From positions 3,658,001 to 3,722,000 of the forward strand of contig NZ_JAODOQ010000001.1 in the NCBI RefSeq assembly GCF_025398315.1: a DNA stretch of 64,000 nucleotides, given 5' to 3'. This DNA comes from Shewanella phaeophyticola (lineage in GTDB: Bacteria > Pseudomonadota > Gammaproteobacteria > Enterobacterales > Shewanellaceae). Under the pieces are notes generated by a model. The model saw only the letters and a program-made list of their open reading frames with translations. It did not search any database and had not been told where the DNA came from. Position 1 is the stretch's first letter; the number at the start of each line of letters is the position of its first letter. Positions 18,154 to 26,314 of the stretch are shown here, piece after piece. The translations under genes and the position numbers were made by a program.

Positions 18154-18528
18154 TTAATTAAGAGTTACGTAAATTGTCCATATACCAAATAATAATGCCG
18201 CAAGGCCTGCAGGCCTAAACCAAGCAAGGCCTTGTTTAGCGGCCTTTACGGCAAATATTTTGTGGTGTTTTTCTGTCATAAAAACTAATAAAATAGCCAC
18301 CATAAACAACAGATTGCCTATAAACTCAAACACTAATGGGTAGCGAGTTTGATCCGCGCCCAATAACAACACTGCGCCAATGGCGAGTCGAGAAATGATT
18401 TCAAAATAATGAAAGTAGCGTTGGTGGCTAAAAGTGACAATTGCACTTGAAAACGCCTCAGGCTTAAACAACATAAACAGCCCGAAACAACAGATACTCA
18501 CACCCCAAAGACTGATTAATATGGCCAT
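18154..18528 (-). CDS. Four-helix inner-membrane protein, unknown function
   Basis: A 124-residue protein with four hydrophobic segments (starting MAILISLWGVSICCFGLFML, then about 45-60, 66-84 and 105-122). A basic loop TEKHHKIFAVKAAKQG lies before the last. No catalytic motif or known family is recognised. It is divergent from the antiporter gene over a 294-base gap that shows no other gene. Confidence 0.65.
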   Translation of the reverse strand: MAILISLWGVSICCFGLFMLFKPEAFSSAIVTFSHQRYFHYFEIISRLAIGAVLLLGADQTRYPLVFEFIGNLLFMVAILLVFMTEKHHKIFAVKAAKQGLAWFRPAGLAALLFGIWTIYVTLN

Positions 18529-18822
18529 ATTGATTTCACAAAATGCAACAGTTGAACTATTTTACCACTGAAGTAATGTAATAAAAATGTTAGAAAACAA
18601 TAAATAACGGCGCTTCAGGTACAATGTAAGTGAAGGGGTAAACAATCGCTTTAATAGGCAGTAATGTATTGTCACAAGATAATATTAAATTGAGTAAAAA
18701 CTGAATGCCAACCCACTACATCAGTATAAAAAATATTAATAAACGCTCATAAAACCAGTTTTAGGCTTATTTAGTGTTAAAGTAGTCAGAAAGTACAATT
18801 TAAGTAGCAAGGGAGCGTCAAT

Positions 18823-20031
18823 ATGCCAGCAGATATTATTATTTTAGGAATATCGATCCTTATTGCTATCGGCATTTTACTCCACCACCCATCAAAAACA
18901 TTGGGCTTACCGTCATTATTGATCTTTATGGGTGTAGGCTTAGCTTTTGGTAATGGTGAATTTGGCTTTGTTTACGACAACCTTCAGCTCACATCGACCA
19001 TTGGTACTGTCGCGCTAAACACCATCGTCTTTGTGGGCGGCCTCAATACCCCGCTAAAACACATTCGCTTTGCTTGGAAAGAAGGTGGCATGCTGTCTAG
19101 CGCAGGCGTTATCTTTACCACGATTATTTTTGGCTTTATATTGAATGCGTTACTCGATTTCAATCTCATTACGTGTATGCTGTTTGCAGCAGTAGTCTCA
19201 TCTACAGACGCGGCAGCGGTGTTTTCAATTCTAGAATCTAAAAAGCTTAAATTAAAACACGGTACTGGCACTATTTTAGAATTCGAATCAGCCACCAACG
19301 ACCCCATCGCCTTGCTTATGGTTATCATGTTAACCGACTTTATTATTAACAGCGCAAGCGGCACACCAACCGCAATGTCTATCGCCACTAGCTTAGGTCA
19401 GCAAATTGGTGTCGGTGCGGTTATTGGCCTCATTATGGGTAAATTGTCGGTTTGGGCACTAAACAATATCAAACTGCCTGAATTTGGACTTATCCCAGTG
19501 TTTATTCTGGCTGCATTTGCCATTACGGTTTCTAGCACTGAAATTTTAGGCGGTAACGAGTTAATTGCGGTGTACATCGCAGGTGTCATCATTGGTAATT
19601 ATTTAAAGAAAGGTGCAGAGGTCAGTAAGCACTTTTTTAATGGTATATCGTGGTTGGCGCAGTCGCTAATGTTTATTATTTTAGGGCTACAGATCTTCCC
19701 GCAACAACTTGCGCCAGTATTTTTTGCATCTCTCTTGCCCGCCATTTTACTGATTGTGGTCGCTAGACCGCTTGCGGTGCAATTGTGCTACCTCCCCTTT
19801 AGGCAAGCTAATTGGCGTAAACGCCTATTTGTGTCTGCAATAGGCCTCAAAGGCGCTACCCCAATTGTATTTGCGCTCATACCCGCCGCGGCCGGGGTTG
19901 AAGGCTCACGAGAAATGATCCACATGGTGTTTTTTATTGTGCTGATTTCGGTCATTATTCAAGGTGCAGCAATTGAACCATTAGCCAATAAACTAAAGTT
20001 AAATGTAAAACCTAAAAAGCCTCCTCAATAA
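18823..20031 (+). CDS. Cation/proton antiporter, NhaP/CPA1-like
   Basis: A 402-residue polytopic membrane protein with about 12 hydrophobic segments. The characteristic acidic motifs are SSTDAAAVFSIL and EFESATNDPIA, as in the NhaP/CvrA branch of CPA1 monovalent cation:H+ antiporters. It lacks the C-terminal RCK-type regulatory domain of the longer NhaP2/CvrA proteins, so it is a minimal transporter. The start is preceded by AAGGGAGCGTCAAT. A bidirectional terminator follows at 20047. The ion (Na+, K+) cannot be assigned. Confidence 0.85.
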   Translation: MPADIIILGISILIAIGILLHHPSKTLGLPSLLIFMGVGLAFGNGEFGFVYDNLQLTSTIGTVALNTIVFVGGLNTPLKHIRFAWKEGGMLSSAGVIFTTIIFGFILNALLDFNLITCMLFAAVVSSTDAAAVFSILESKKLKLKHGTGTILEFESATNDPIALLMVIMLTDFIINSASGTPTAMSIATSLGQQIGVGAVIGLIMGKLSVWALNNIKLPEFGLIPVFILAAFAITVSSTEILGGNELIAVYIAGVIIGNYLKKGAEVSKHFFNGISWLAQSLMFIILGLQIFPQQLAPVFFASLLPAILLIVVARPLAVQLCYLPFRQANWRKRLFVSAIGLKGATPIVFALIPAAAGVEGSREMIHMVFFIVLISVIIQGAAIEPLANKLKLNVKPKKPPQ

Positions 20032-20046
20032 TCATTGACGACAAAA

Positions 20047-20074
20047 AAAGCCAATAGGGAGTACCCATTGGCTT
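20047..20074. terminator. Bidirectional intrinsic terminator
   Basis: AAGCCAATAGGG and CCCATTGGCTT form the stem, with A-rich and T-containing tracts on either side. It lies between the converging antiporter and DUF3012 genes. Confidence 0.8.
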
Positions 20075-20117
20075 AATAAAAATCGTTTATCTATTTTAAG
20101 GTTAGACTCACTAACGC

Positions 20118-20294
20118 TTATTTAAATACGCAGTGCTTCGCGTAATCAGCGGCTTCATTTGCAGTCCAATCGCCGCTTTCTTTTTCTTTCATTTGCTTAC
20201 ACCAAGCATCGCTGCCTACTTCAGGTGCACAAGCCGTTAAGCTAAGGGTTAATAACAATGCGCTTGAAGCAGCAACTAATTTTGATAAAGACAT
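20118..20294 (-). CDS. Small DUF3012-type lipoprotein
   Basis: A 58-residue lipoprotein: MSLSKLVAASSALLLTLSLT followed by lipobox TACAPE. The mature part has DAWCKQMKEKESGDWTANEA and YAKHCVF, the DUF3012 pattern with two conserved cysteines. I take the start at 20294 because GGATAG lies just upstream; the ORF itself extends to 20369. It is common in Shewanella and Vibrio and of unknown function. Confidence 0.82.
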   Translation of the reverse strand: MSLSKLVAASSALLLTLSLTACAPEVGSDAWCKQMKEKESGDWTANEAADYAKHCVFK

Positions 20295-20362
20295 AAATAA
20301 GCTATCCTTTTCTATTAAATTTCGGAGTTTGTTGACCCTTTTCGGTATCAGCAAACCATAAA

Positions 20363-20728
20363 CTAACACTTTGAACGTTTAGCAATCCACGCAATAGCAT
20401 CTTGTTTTTGCGATAACGGAAACCATGCTACCTCACCTTGCATAAATGGTCCCATTAAACGTACAGCATTACCCACCCAATCAGAGCCGCCAACAAACAC
20501 TAGCGCATCAAATTCTGGTAACTGTACTTCACCACTGCCCGTTAATGAACCAAAGTCCCACCCTTCGAGCAATACGTCGGCTTCGATATACAAACATACT
20601 TGGTCCCAATCTTTACGATAGGCACGAATAGCTGGCTGCAAACGGGTACGGTAATCTGGCGCAGATAAACGGCCACTGACAAATAAACTAATGACACCCT
20701 TGGAAATATCGGGGATTTGACACAACAT
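20363..20728 (-). CDS. SpoIIAA-like (STAS/SEC14-like) domain protein
   Basis: A 121-residue single-domain cytosolic protein. The pattern ISLFVSGRLSAPDYRTRLQP, CLYIEADVLLEGW and ALVFVGGSDWVGNAVRLMG is that of the SpoIIAA-like family found in many marine gammaproteobacteria. Its role is unknown; a lipid- or protein-binding STAS-like fold is expected. It precedes the DUF3012 lipoprotein on the same strand. Confidence 0.72.
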   Translation of the reverse strand: MLCQIPDISKGVISLFVSGRLSAPDYRTRLQPAIRAYRKDWDQVCLYIEADVLLEGWDFGSLTGSGEVQLPEFDALVFVGGSDWVGNAVRLMGPFMQGEVAWFPLSQKQDAIAWIAKRSKC

Positions 20729-20991
20729 AATGCTAACTCCAGCCTTATTATCAGGCGATAGAACAGGCTTTATACGGTGATGCTATCGTGTAAAGCAATA
20801 ATGGCGCTCATAATAGCAAAACTCTGCAATTGATTTCATTAAATATGTAATAACTCAGAGCACAGTCAGATTTTTACTGGTGTCGCGCCGAGTTAACACT
20901 CAAGCTCATAAATACCCAGCGCTGAAATACGTGTCCAATTACGGTATAATAACCTGATATTGAATAAATTTAAGGGGACTTCCTCAACAGA

Positions 20992-21409
20992 ATGATACAA
21001 ATAACTCAACGAGTCATATTGCAAGATAACGAAATTGAATGGCAGTTTGTTCGCTCAAGCGGCGCTGGCGGTCAAAACGTTAATAAAGTATCAACAGCGG
21101 CTACAGCTTAGCTTTGATATTGCTACATCGTCTTTGCCTGAATTTTATCAACAAAAGCTATTAGCCAAAGCAGATCACCGCATTACCAAAAGCGGAAAAA
21201 TCATCATTAAGTGTCAGCAATCAAGAAGCCAAGATTTTAATCGCCAAACCGCGTTAGAGCAATTTATTGAATTGGTAAAAAGTGTCGGCATTGTACAAAA
21301 GAAACGGATACCGACCAAAGCCACCAAAGGCAGCCAAACCCGCCGAATTGAAGCGAAAAAACAACGCGGTGCCACTAAAGCCATGCGCCAAAATAAAACC
21401 GGCTATTAA
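20992..21409 (+). pseudogene. arfB: ArfB ribosome-rescue peptidyl-tRNA hydrolase, broken by one extra base
   Basis: Across a frameshift at 21103 the sequence encodes about 138 residues of the ArfB (YaeJ) family. The catalytic loop SSGAGGQNVNKVST carries the GGQ motif that hydrolyses peptidyl-tRNA on stalled ribosomes. The C-terminal tail is basic (KKRIPTKATKGSQTRRIEAK...), as needed to enter the mRNA channel. Removing one A in GCT-A-CAG restores VSTAAQLSFDIATSS. The lesion is isolated and the rest is well conserved, so sequencing error or a very recent mutation is likely. Confidence 0.87.
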
Positions 21410-21510
21410 TGCATTTTTAACCTTTAGATGAACATTTTTAGGTTTACCACGCGCGCATCTTCAGTAAGAATGGACTCACACGTTTTATTGCCCACACCAC
21501 AGGAAGTAAC

Positions 21511-21962
21511 ATGAGCAGCACAGCCAAAGTTTTAGTGATTAATGGCCAAATCTAAATTTGCTTGGCCGTCGCGAGCCGGGGCACTATGGCCACCAAACCT
21601 TAGCCACCATTGTGAGCGATTTAACCGAAAGTGCTAATCAGCTTGGCGTTGAGTTAGCGCACATCCAATCAAACGCTGAATACCAACTTATTGATGCCAT
21701 TCATGCAACTGATGCCCAGTTTATTATTATCAATCCAGCAGCTTTTACCCATACCAGTGTTGCTCTGCGTGACGCGATACTCGGCGTTGCCATTCCGTTT
21801 ATTGAAGTGCATTTATCAAATGTGCATGCGCGCGAGCCGTTTAGACATCATTCGTATTTTTCTGATAAAGCCCAAGGGGTTATTTGCGGCCTAGGCGCAC
21901 AAGGCTACGATTTTGCCCTGCAAGCGGCGATAAAATACCTAAAAGAGCACAACAAAGGATAA
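21511..21962 (+). pseudogene. aroQ: Type II 3-dehydroquinate dehydratase, broken by one missing base
   Basis: Read through, the product is about 150 residues: [20 protein letters not shown], the active-site Tyr in GHYGHQTL, then [35 protein letters not shown] and [14 protein letters not shown]. These are all hallmarks of AroQ, which converts 3-dehydroquinate to 3-dehydroshikimate. One G is missing near 21543 (GGCCAAAT instead of GGGCCAAAT), stopping the first frame after 14 codons. The start has AGGAAGTAAC upstream. It is followed by a DUF3859-type gene rather than accB, so it may be a second copy. Confidence 0.88.
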
Positions 21963-21965
21963 GGT

Positions 21966-22358
21966 TTGAGTAAGCTAAAGGCCGATGTCAGCATTATTTA
22001 TAGCGGCATATTCAGCCAGTGGGACAGCCAGAGTGATGATTTGCCACGTTTTTTAGAGGCGACTGTTCACGTCCCCGCCGTTATTGATACTGAGTTTGGT
22101 TTTATTGTTCGAATCAAAAAAGCCAAAAACCAAGTATTAACCTACTGCATATATCATCCAGGTATTCCAGACGACAATGGCGATATTCGCCCACCGTTTG
22201 ATGGAGAGGTTTTCATTAAAGAAAACGATTGGCGCTTTTACTTAGGCGATTGCATTTGGGCACCTGTGAGTAATAAGCTTGGTAACTGGCGAATGACACT
22301 TGAGCTCAATGGCAAAATTGTTGCCGATAAAACCTTTAAGGTATATCTCCCCGAATAA
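21966..22358 (+). CDS. DUF3859-like protein
   Basis: A 130-residue protein starting at TTG after AAGGATAAGG, three bases beyond the aroQ stop, so probably cotranscribed. It reads DVSIIYSGIFSQW, DTEFGFIVRIKKAKNQVL, YHPGIPDDNG and GNWRMTLELNGKIVADKTF. This is a beta-rich single domain that fits DUF3859 (function unknown). No signal peptide is seen. Confidence 0.62.
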   Translation: MSKLKADVSIIYSGIFSQWDSQSDDLPRFLEATVHVPAVIDTEFGFIVRIKKAKNQVLTYCIYHPGIPDDNGDIRPPFDGEVFIKENDWRFYLGDCIWAPVSNKLGNWRMTLELNGKIVADKTFKVYLPE

Positions 22359-22447
22359 AGTGAAGCCTTATCGATAATCACGCTGCCACATTCAAGGTGA
22401 TTGTTTGCTATACTCCGCGCAAATTGCCCCGCCATTATCGAGTGTCC

Positions 22448-23454
22448 ATGTCTATTCAAGCTGTTTTAACTGATGCGTTAGCGAAACGCGCTGCTTTTTT
22501 TGAGCACGCTAAGCAACATAACACCGATTGTTATCGGGTATTTCATGGCACTGTAGAAGGTGAAAATGGCCTTAATATTGACCGTTACGGCGATGCTTGG
22601 TTAATCCAAACCTTTCATCAAACTTTAACAGAACAACAACTTGAAACTATATCAAGCGTGCTGACCGCTCATGCGGACTTTCATATTGTTTACAATGATC
22701 GCTCAGGCAGTCACTCACGAGTAGCAAATGTTAGTGTGAATGAAGCTCAAGATTACGCCCAAACAGAACAAGTTATCCGCGAAAACGGCATAAACTTTAC
22801 CTCTAAGCTACGCCACGAAGGCCAGGATCCGCTGTTGTTTTTAGATATGCGCATTGGTCGTGAATATGTGTGCGATAACAGCAAAGATAAAACGGTACTC
22901 AACCTGTTTTCGTACACTTGCGGTATTGGTATTGCCGCAGCTATGGGCGGCGCGCGTAAAGTAATGAATGTCGACTTTTCATCATTTGCATTAGCCGCCG
23001 GGCAAAAAAATGCCGAGTTAAATAAGGTTACCGATGTATGTGAGTTTGTGCAAAGCGATGCGTTTCCGGCGCTGCGTCAATTAGCGGGTTTACCGGTTGG
23101 CGGACGTCGTAATCAAAAACTGCCTAAATACCCAAAACTGCGGTCATGCAATTTGATTTAGTGTTTTTAGACCCACCACGTTTTGCCAAAAGTGCTTTTG
23201 GTATTGTCGATTTAGTCAATGATTACCAAGGTTTATTTAAACCTGCAGTGTTAACCACTAAAGCAGGCGGTAAAATTGTGTGTTGTAACAATGTCGCTAA
23301 AGTGGATCGCCAGGCATGGTATGACAGCCTAGTACGCTGCGTTGAAAAACAAGGCCGTAAAGTCACGGCAACACAGTGGTTAGAATGCCATCAAGACTTC
23401 CCTGCATTTGATGATAATCATCCACTAAAAATTGTCGTGCTTACTATAGATTAA
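22448..23454 (+). pseudogene. Class I SAM methyltransferase of the RlmI-like type, one missing base
   Basis: Reconstructed length is about 335 residues. The N-terminal VFHGTVEGENGLNIDRYGD segment and the SAM-binding VLNLFSYTCGIGIAAAMGGA are typical of RlmI-like rRNA cytosine methyltransferases. So are the catalytic FLDPPRFAKS and the closing GKIVCCNNVAK. The PUA domain of full RlmI is absent. The frame changes near 23141-23145, just before the MQFDLVFLDPPR strand, consistent with one deleted base. I start at ATG 22448, since the longer ORF start lies in probable promoter sequence. It probably methylates 23S rRNA or another RNA; the target is unproven. Confidence 0.78.
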
Positions 23455-23481
23455 TCGACACTTCATCGATCATTTATAATC

Positions 23482-23508
23482 ATTCAGCCACCCAAAAGGT
23501 GGCTGAAT
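23482..23508. terminator. Intrinsic terminator between convergent genes
   Basis: ATTCAGCCACC and GGTGGCTGAAT form an 11-bp stem with an AAAA loop region. TAGTTTTGG follows on the plus side. Confidence 0.8.
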
Positions 23509-23530
23509 AGTTTTGGTTAATCAAAAGTGC

Positions 23531-25294
23531 TTACGACATTGCCACGATTTGTGGGTTACCCGCAGCGCTCGTCGCGCTGTAATTACGCGCATCTAAACTG
23601 GCAAAGGTTGTGTCTAAAATGGTATCGACGTATTGCCAATCGCCGCGTACTTCATCGGCCGTAAAGGTCAGGAGTAAATAACCACGGTCTTTTAAGTTGG
23701 CATATTTAAGATCGCTCACTAAGTCCACAATTGCCGCTTCGGTTGCTGGCATCTCAGCATCAGACAAACCTAAGTAATATTCAAGCCCTGGTGATGACAC
23801 GGAGCTAGTAGCAAATTCAACGCCTACGTTATCGCCATTGGTGTCTGTTAGCTCATTAGCCCACGCATTATGAGTGTCTCCAGCAATAACCACTAAATTG
23901 TGATTTAACGATTTCGCTGTAGCGAATATGACTTCGCGCTCGTAGGCGTAACCATCCCAAGCATCAAGATTGTATGGAATCGATGGCAATTGTAGTAACG
24001 CCATCACCTCTGGGGTCAACTTGTCTTGGTTAGCTTGCAGGTAAGCCAATTGTTCAGCGGTTAACGTGGTATCGCCTGCTTGTGCACGAGCAGCTAACAC
24101 CGCAATACCCGCGAGCTCAGCAAATTGAGGAATACTCATTTGCTGAGTCGCAATAGCAGCAGGTAATAACATTTTACCCATTAACACTTGCTGCCCCAGT
24201 ACCTGCCACTTAGCAGTAGACTGCAACAAGGTTTGCTGTAGCCATAACAATTGGGTTTGCCCCAATAAAGTACGATTGGTGTCAGTGACTGCGGCTAAAA
24301 AATTATCACTATCAAAGCTGCCCGTTGTTGCGTCAATGTAGTCGCTGTACTCTAATTGTTTGTCGCGACCCAGCACACGAGTATCGAGCATGTGCAAATC
24401 AACCAAGTTACCGTAATTAAAACTTCTGTAGATTTCTTCATTATTATCTTCGCTCCAAGGCCTAATGGGTAGCCACTCAAAGTAGGCTTGCAGTGCAGCA
24501 GCTTTACGTTGATCAAAATCACCTTCATCGTCGTTATGATTTTCAGCGCCGTCTTTCCAGGTGTCGTTAGCCACTTCATGGTCGTCCCACACGGTAATAA
24601 ACGGCACTTTGCCATGCAGCTTTTGTAAACTGCTGTCACTGCGGTACTGGCTGTAACGTGTACGATAATCGGCTAATAGAAACAGCTCACCTTCAGGCAA
24701 GACTTCACGGCCTAATGCTGCGGCATTTTCGCTGGCGTATTCACCACGAGCATACTCATAAAGATAATCCCCTAAATGCACCACAGCATCTAAATCATCT
24801 CGCTGAGCAGCCATTTCGTACACATTAAAATAACCCGCTGGGAAATTAGCGCACGACATCACCGCAAGCTTAACTGAATCGACACTGCCCTCTGGTAACG
24901 TGCGGGTTTGACCAATCTCAGATACGTTTTCACCTGCTTTAAAACGATAAAAATATTGCTGGCCTGCGACTAATCCCACCGCATCAACTTTAACGGTATA
25001 GTCACGACTATCATTGGTGACAGTTTGCCCATTAGTCACCAAATCAGTAAAGTTACTGTCGGTGGCGACTTCCCATGACACCGTTATATCTCCTTGCGTA
25101 TCAGGCGTAACCCGCGTCCATAAAATCACGGCATCAGCTGCAGGGTCGCCACTGGCAATACCTTGTAAAAACTGACCAGAAATAACCTCATCGTCATCAC
25201 TATTGCAGCCCATTAGTCCGTAAGACACCACAACAGCACCAACACCTTTAGCTGACATAGCCAAAAAATCACGACGAGTGACAAACCGTTTCAT
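23531..25294 (-). CDS. phoD: PhoD-family alkaline phosphatase, Tat-exported
   Basis: A 587-residue enzyme with a twin-arginine signal (FVTRRDFLAMSAKGVGAVVV). It has an Ig-like N-terminal domain (FLQGIASGDPAADAVILWTR) and a PhoD catalytic core with MSCANF, HLGDYLYEY, VWDDHEVANDTW and IAGDTHNAW. These carry the expected Asp, His and Asn metal ligands. It releases phosphate from phosphodiesters and monoesters outside the cytoplasm. An array of three 11-base-spaced TGTCA repeats lies 87 bases upstream of the start, so it should be induced by PhoB under phosphate starvation. Full length. Confidence 0.93.
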   Translation of the reverse strand: MKRFVTRRDFLAMSAKGVGAVVVSYGLMGCNSDDDEVISGQFLQGIASGDPAADAVILWTRVTPDTQGDITVSWEVATDSNFTDLVTNGQTVTNDSRDYTVKVDAVGLVAGQQYFYRFKAGENVSEIGQTRTLPEGSVDSVKLAVMSCANFPAGYFNVYEMAAQRDDLDAVVHLGDYLYEYARGEYASENAAALGREVLPEGELFLLADYRTRYSQYRSDSSLQKLHGKVPFITVWDDHEVANDTWKDGAENHNDDEGDFDQRKAAALQAYFEWLPIRPWSEDNNEEIYRSFNYGNLVDLHMLDTRVLGRDKQLEYSDYIDATTGSFDSDNFLAAVTDTNRTLLGQTQLLWLQQTLLQSTAKWQVLGQQVLMGKMLLPAAIATQQMSIPQFAELAGIAVLAARAQAGDTTLTAEQLAYLQANQDKLTPEVMALLQLPSIPYNLDAWDGYAYEREVIFATAKSLNHNLVVIAGDTHNAWANELTDTNGDNVGVEFATSSVSSPGLEYYLGLSDAEMPATEAAIVDLVSDLKYANLKDRGYLLLTFTADEVRGDWQYVDTILDTTFASLDARNYSATSAAGNPQIVAMS

Positions 25295-25380
25295 ATCATA
25301 TCCTTATTTTTATCGTTAACGCGTGGCCATGATTCGCACGGCCTAAGAGCTCTAATGAGCGGTTATTGTGAGAGTGTTGA

Positions 25381-25408
25381 ATGACATTACAGTGACAAAA
25401 GCATGACA
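25381..25408 (-). promoter_or_regulatory. Pho box of phoD
   Basis: On the minus strand TGTCAT, TGTCAC and TGTCAT occur with exact 11-base periodicity (plus-strand starts 25403, 25392, 25381), the pattern recognised by PhoB. They sit 87 bases from the phoD start codon. Confidence 0.82.
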
Positions 25409-25490
25409 ACCCCGACTTACCTGCAACCTTAATAATTTTCAAACCGAGCCTGCTGGTGCAACACCTTTTTAGGCGAAACAAACTAGCCGA

Positions 25491-25564
25491 AATTAAATTG
25501 CACACAATGTAGTTGCATTTTATTTTCCGCCTAGTTATAGTGAACACAATTAGATTGCGCGCAA
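25491..25564 (+). promoter_or_regulatory. Two OhrR-like operator boxes upstream of ohr
   Basis: AATTAAATTGCACACAA (25491-25507) and AATTAGATTGCGCGCAA (25548-25564) are near-identical 17-base boxes. They resemble the OhrR-type AATT..ATTG...CAA operator. The second lies 50 bases before the ohr start. Confidence 0.6.
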
Positions 25565-25613
25565 CCCAAACTGTACGCAACTTAGAATAGTTTACTTTTA
25601 CACGAGGTTTATT

Positions 25614-26036
25614 ATGTCAACGTTATACACCACTTCAGCAACCGCATTAGCCGGCCGTAATGGTCAAGTTTCTACCGACGACAAAAAAGTCGACTTACAA
25701 TTAAGCTACCCAAAAGAAATGGGCGGCAGCGGCGAGTTTACTAACCCTGAACAATTATTTGCCGCAGGTTATGCAGCCTGTTTCTCAAACGCAATATTGC
25801 ACGTTGCGAGCCAAGGTAAAGTGGCCATCAAAGCAGCACCCACCACAGCAATAGTAGGCATTGGCTCTAACGATAATAGCGGCTTTTCCCTCACAGTCGC
25901 CCTTGCGGTTGAACTTGATTTAGACCAGGAAGCAGCAGAAAAGCTGGTTAAAACCGCGCACCAAGTTTGCCCATATTCAAATGCAGTACGTGGCAACATT
26001 GATGTAAAATTAACTGTAAATGGCCAAGCGATTTAA
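25614..26036 (+). CDS. ohr: Organic hydroperoxide resistance protein, Ohr subfamily of OsmC
   Basis: A 140-residue Ohr. The two redox cysteines lie in GYAACFSNAIL and QVCPYSNAVRGN, the standard spacing of Ohr rather than OsmC. The catalytic N-terminal Arg is in LAGRNGQV. It reduces organic hydroperoxides using lipoyl thiols in the cytoplasm. OhrR-like boxes are present upstream, but no ohrR gene is adjacent. A strong terminator follows. Confidence 0.93.
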   Translation: MSTLYTTSATALAGRNGQVSTDDKKVDLQLSYPKEMGGSGEFTNPEQLFAAGYAACFSNAILHVASQGKVAIKAAPTTAIVGIGSNDNSGFSLTVALAVELDLDQEAAEKLVKTAHQVCPYSNAVRGNIDVKLTVNGQAI

Positions 26037-26062
26037 CCCAAAAGATTGCGACATTAGCCAAC

Positions 26063-26094
26063 AAAAAAACCAAGACGCGAGTCTTGGTTTTTTG
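26063..26094 (+). terminator. Intrinsic terminator of ohr
   Basis: AAACCAAGAC and GTCTTGGTTT flank a GCGA loop. The stem is followed by a T-run (TTTTTTGC). Confidence 0.9.
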
Positions 26095-26120
26095 CTGTTA
26101 TTTATCGTTTAGGTTATTTA

Positions 26121-26314
26121 ACCTGAGTTCGGGATAAGGAATGAACTTATGTTATTTAAAATCAACACGTTACCCCTTCTCACTTTCAAACTTGTCATTT
26201 GTTCTGCTAACAAGGCGAATTGACGCGTCAATAGCTAGCCTATTGCAAGTCGATTCAACGCAGTTAGCAGGGCAAAGGACTGTTTGAAAGGCGTTTATTA
26301 TCCCGATCTCAGGT
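26121..26314. mobile_element. MITE family 2, copy A (194 bp)
   Basis: Terminal inverted repeats ACCTGAGTTCGGGATAA and TTATCCCGATCTCAGGT (about 18 bp, imperfect). It is flanked by the 6-bp direct duplication TATTTA (26115-26120 and 26315-26320). It is non-coding. Its interior shares blocks such as AATAGCTAGCCTATTGCAAG with copy B, in the opposite orientation. Its end touches the stop codon of the TPR lipoprotein gene, whose stop is preserved. Confidence 0.88.

Noticed and set aside
25296-25580. Minus-strand ORF of 94 codons upstream of phoD
   Set aside because: It covers the Pho box and OhrR-like boxes, has no protein-like pattern and lies in a promoter region.
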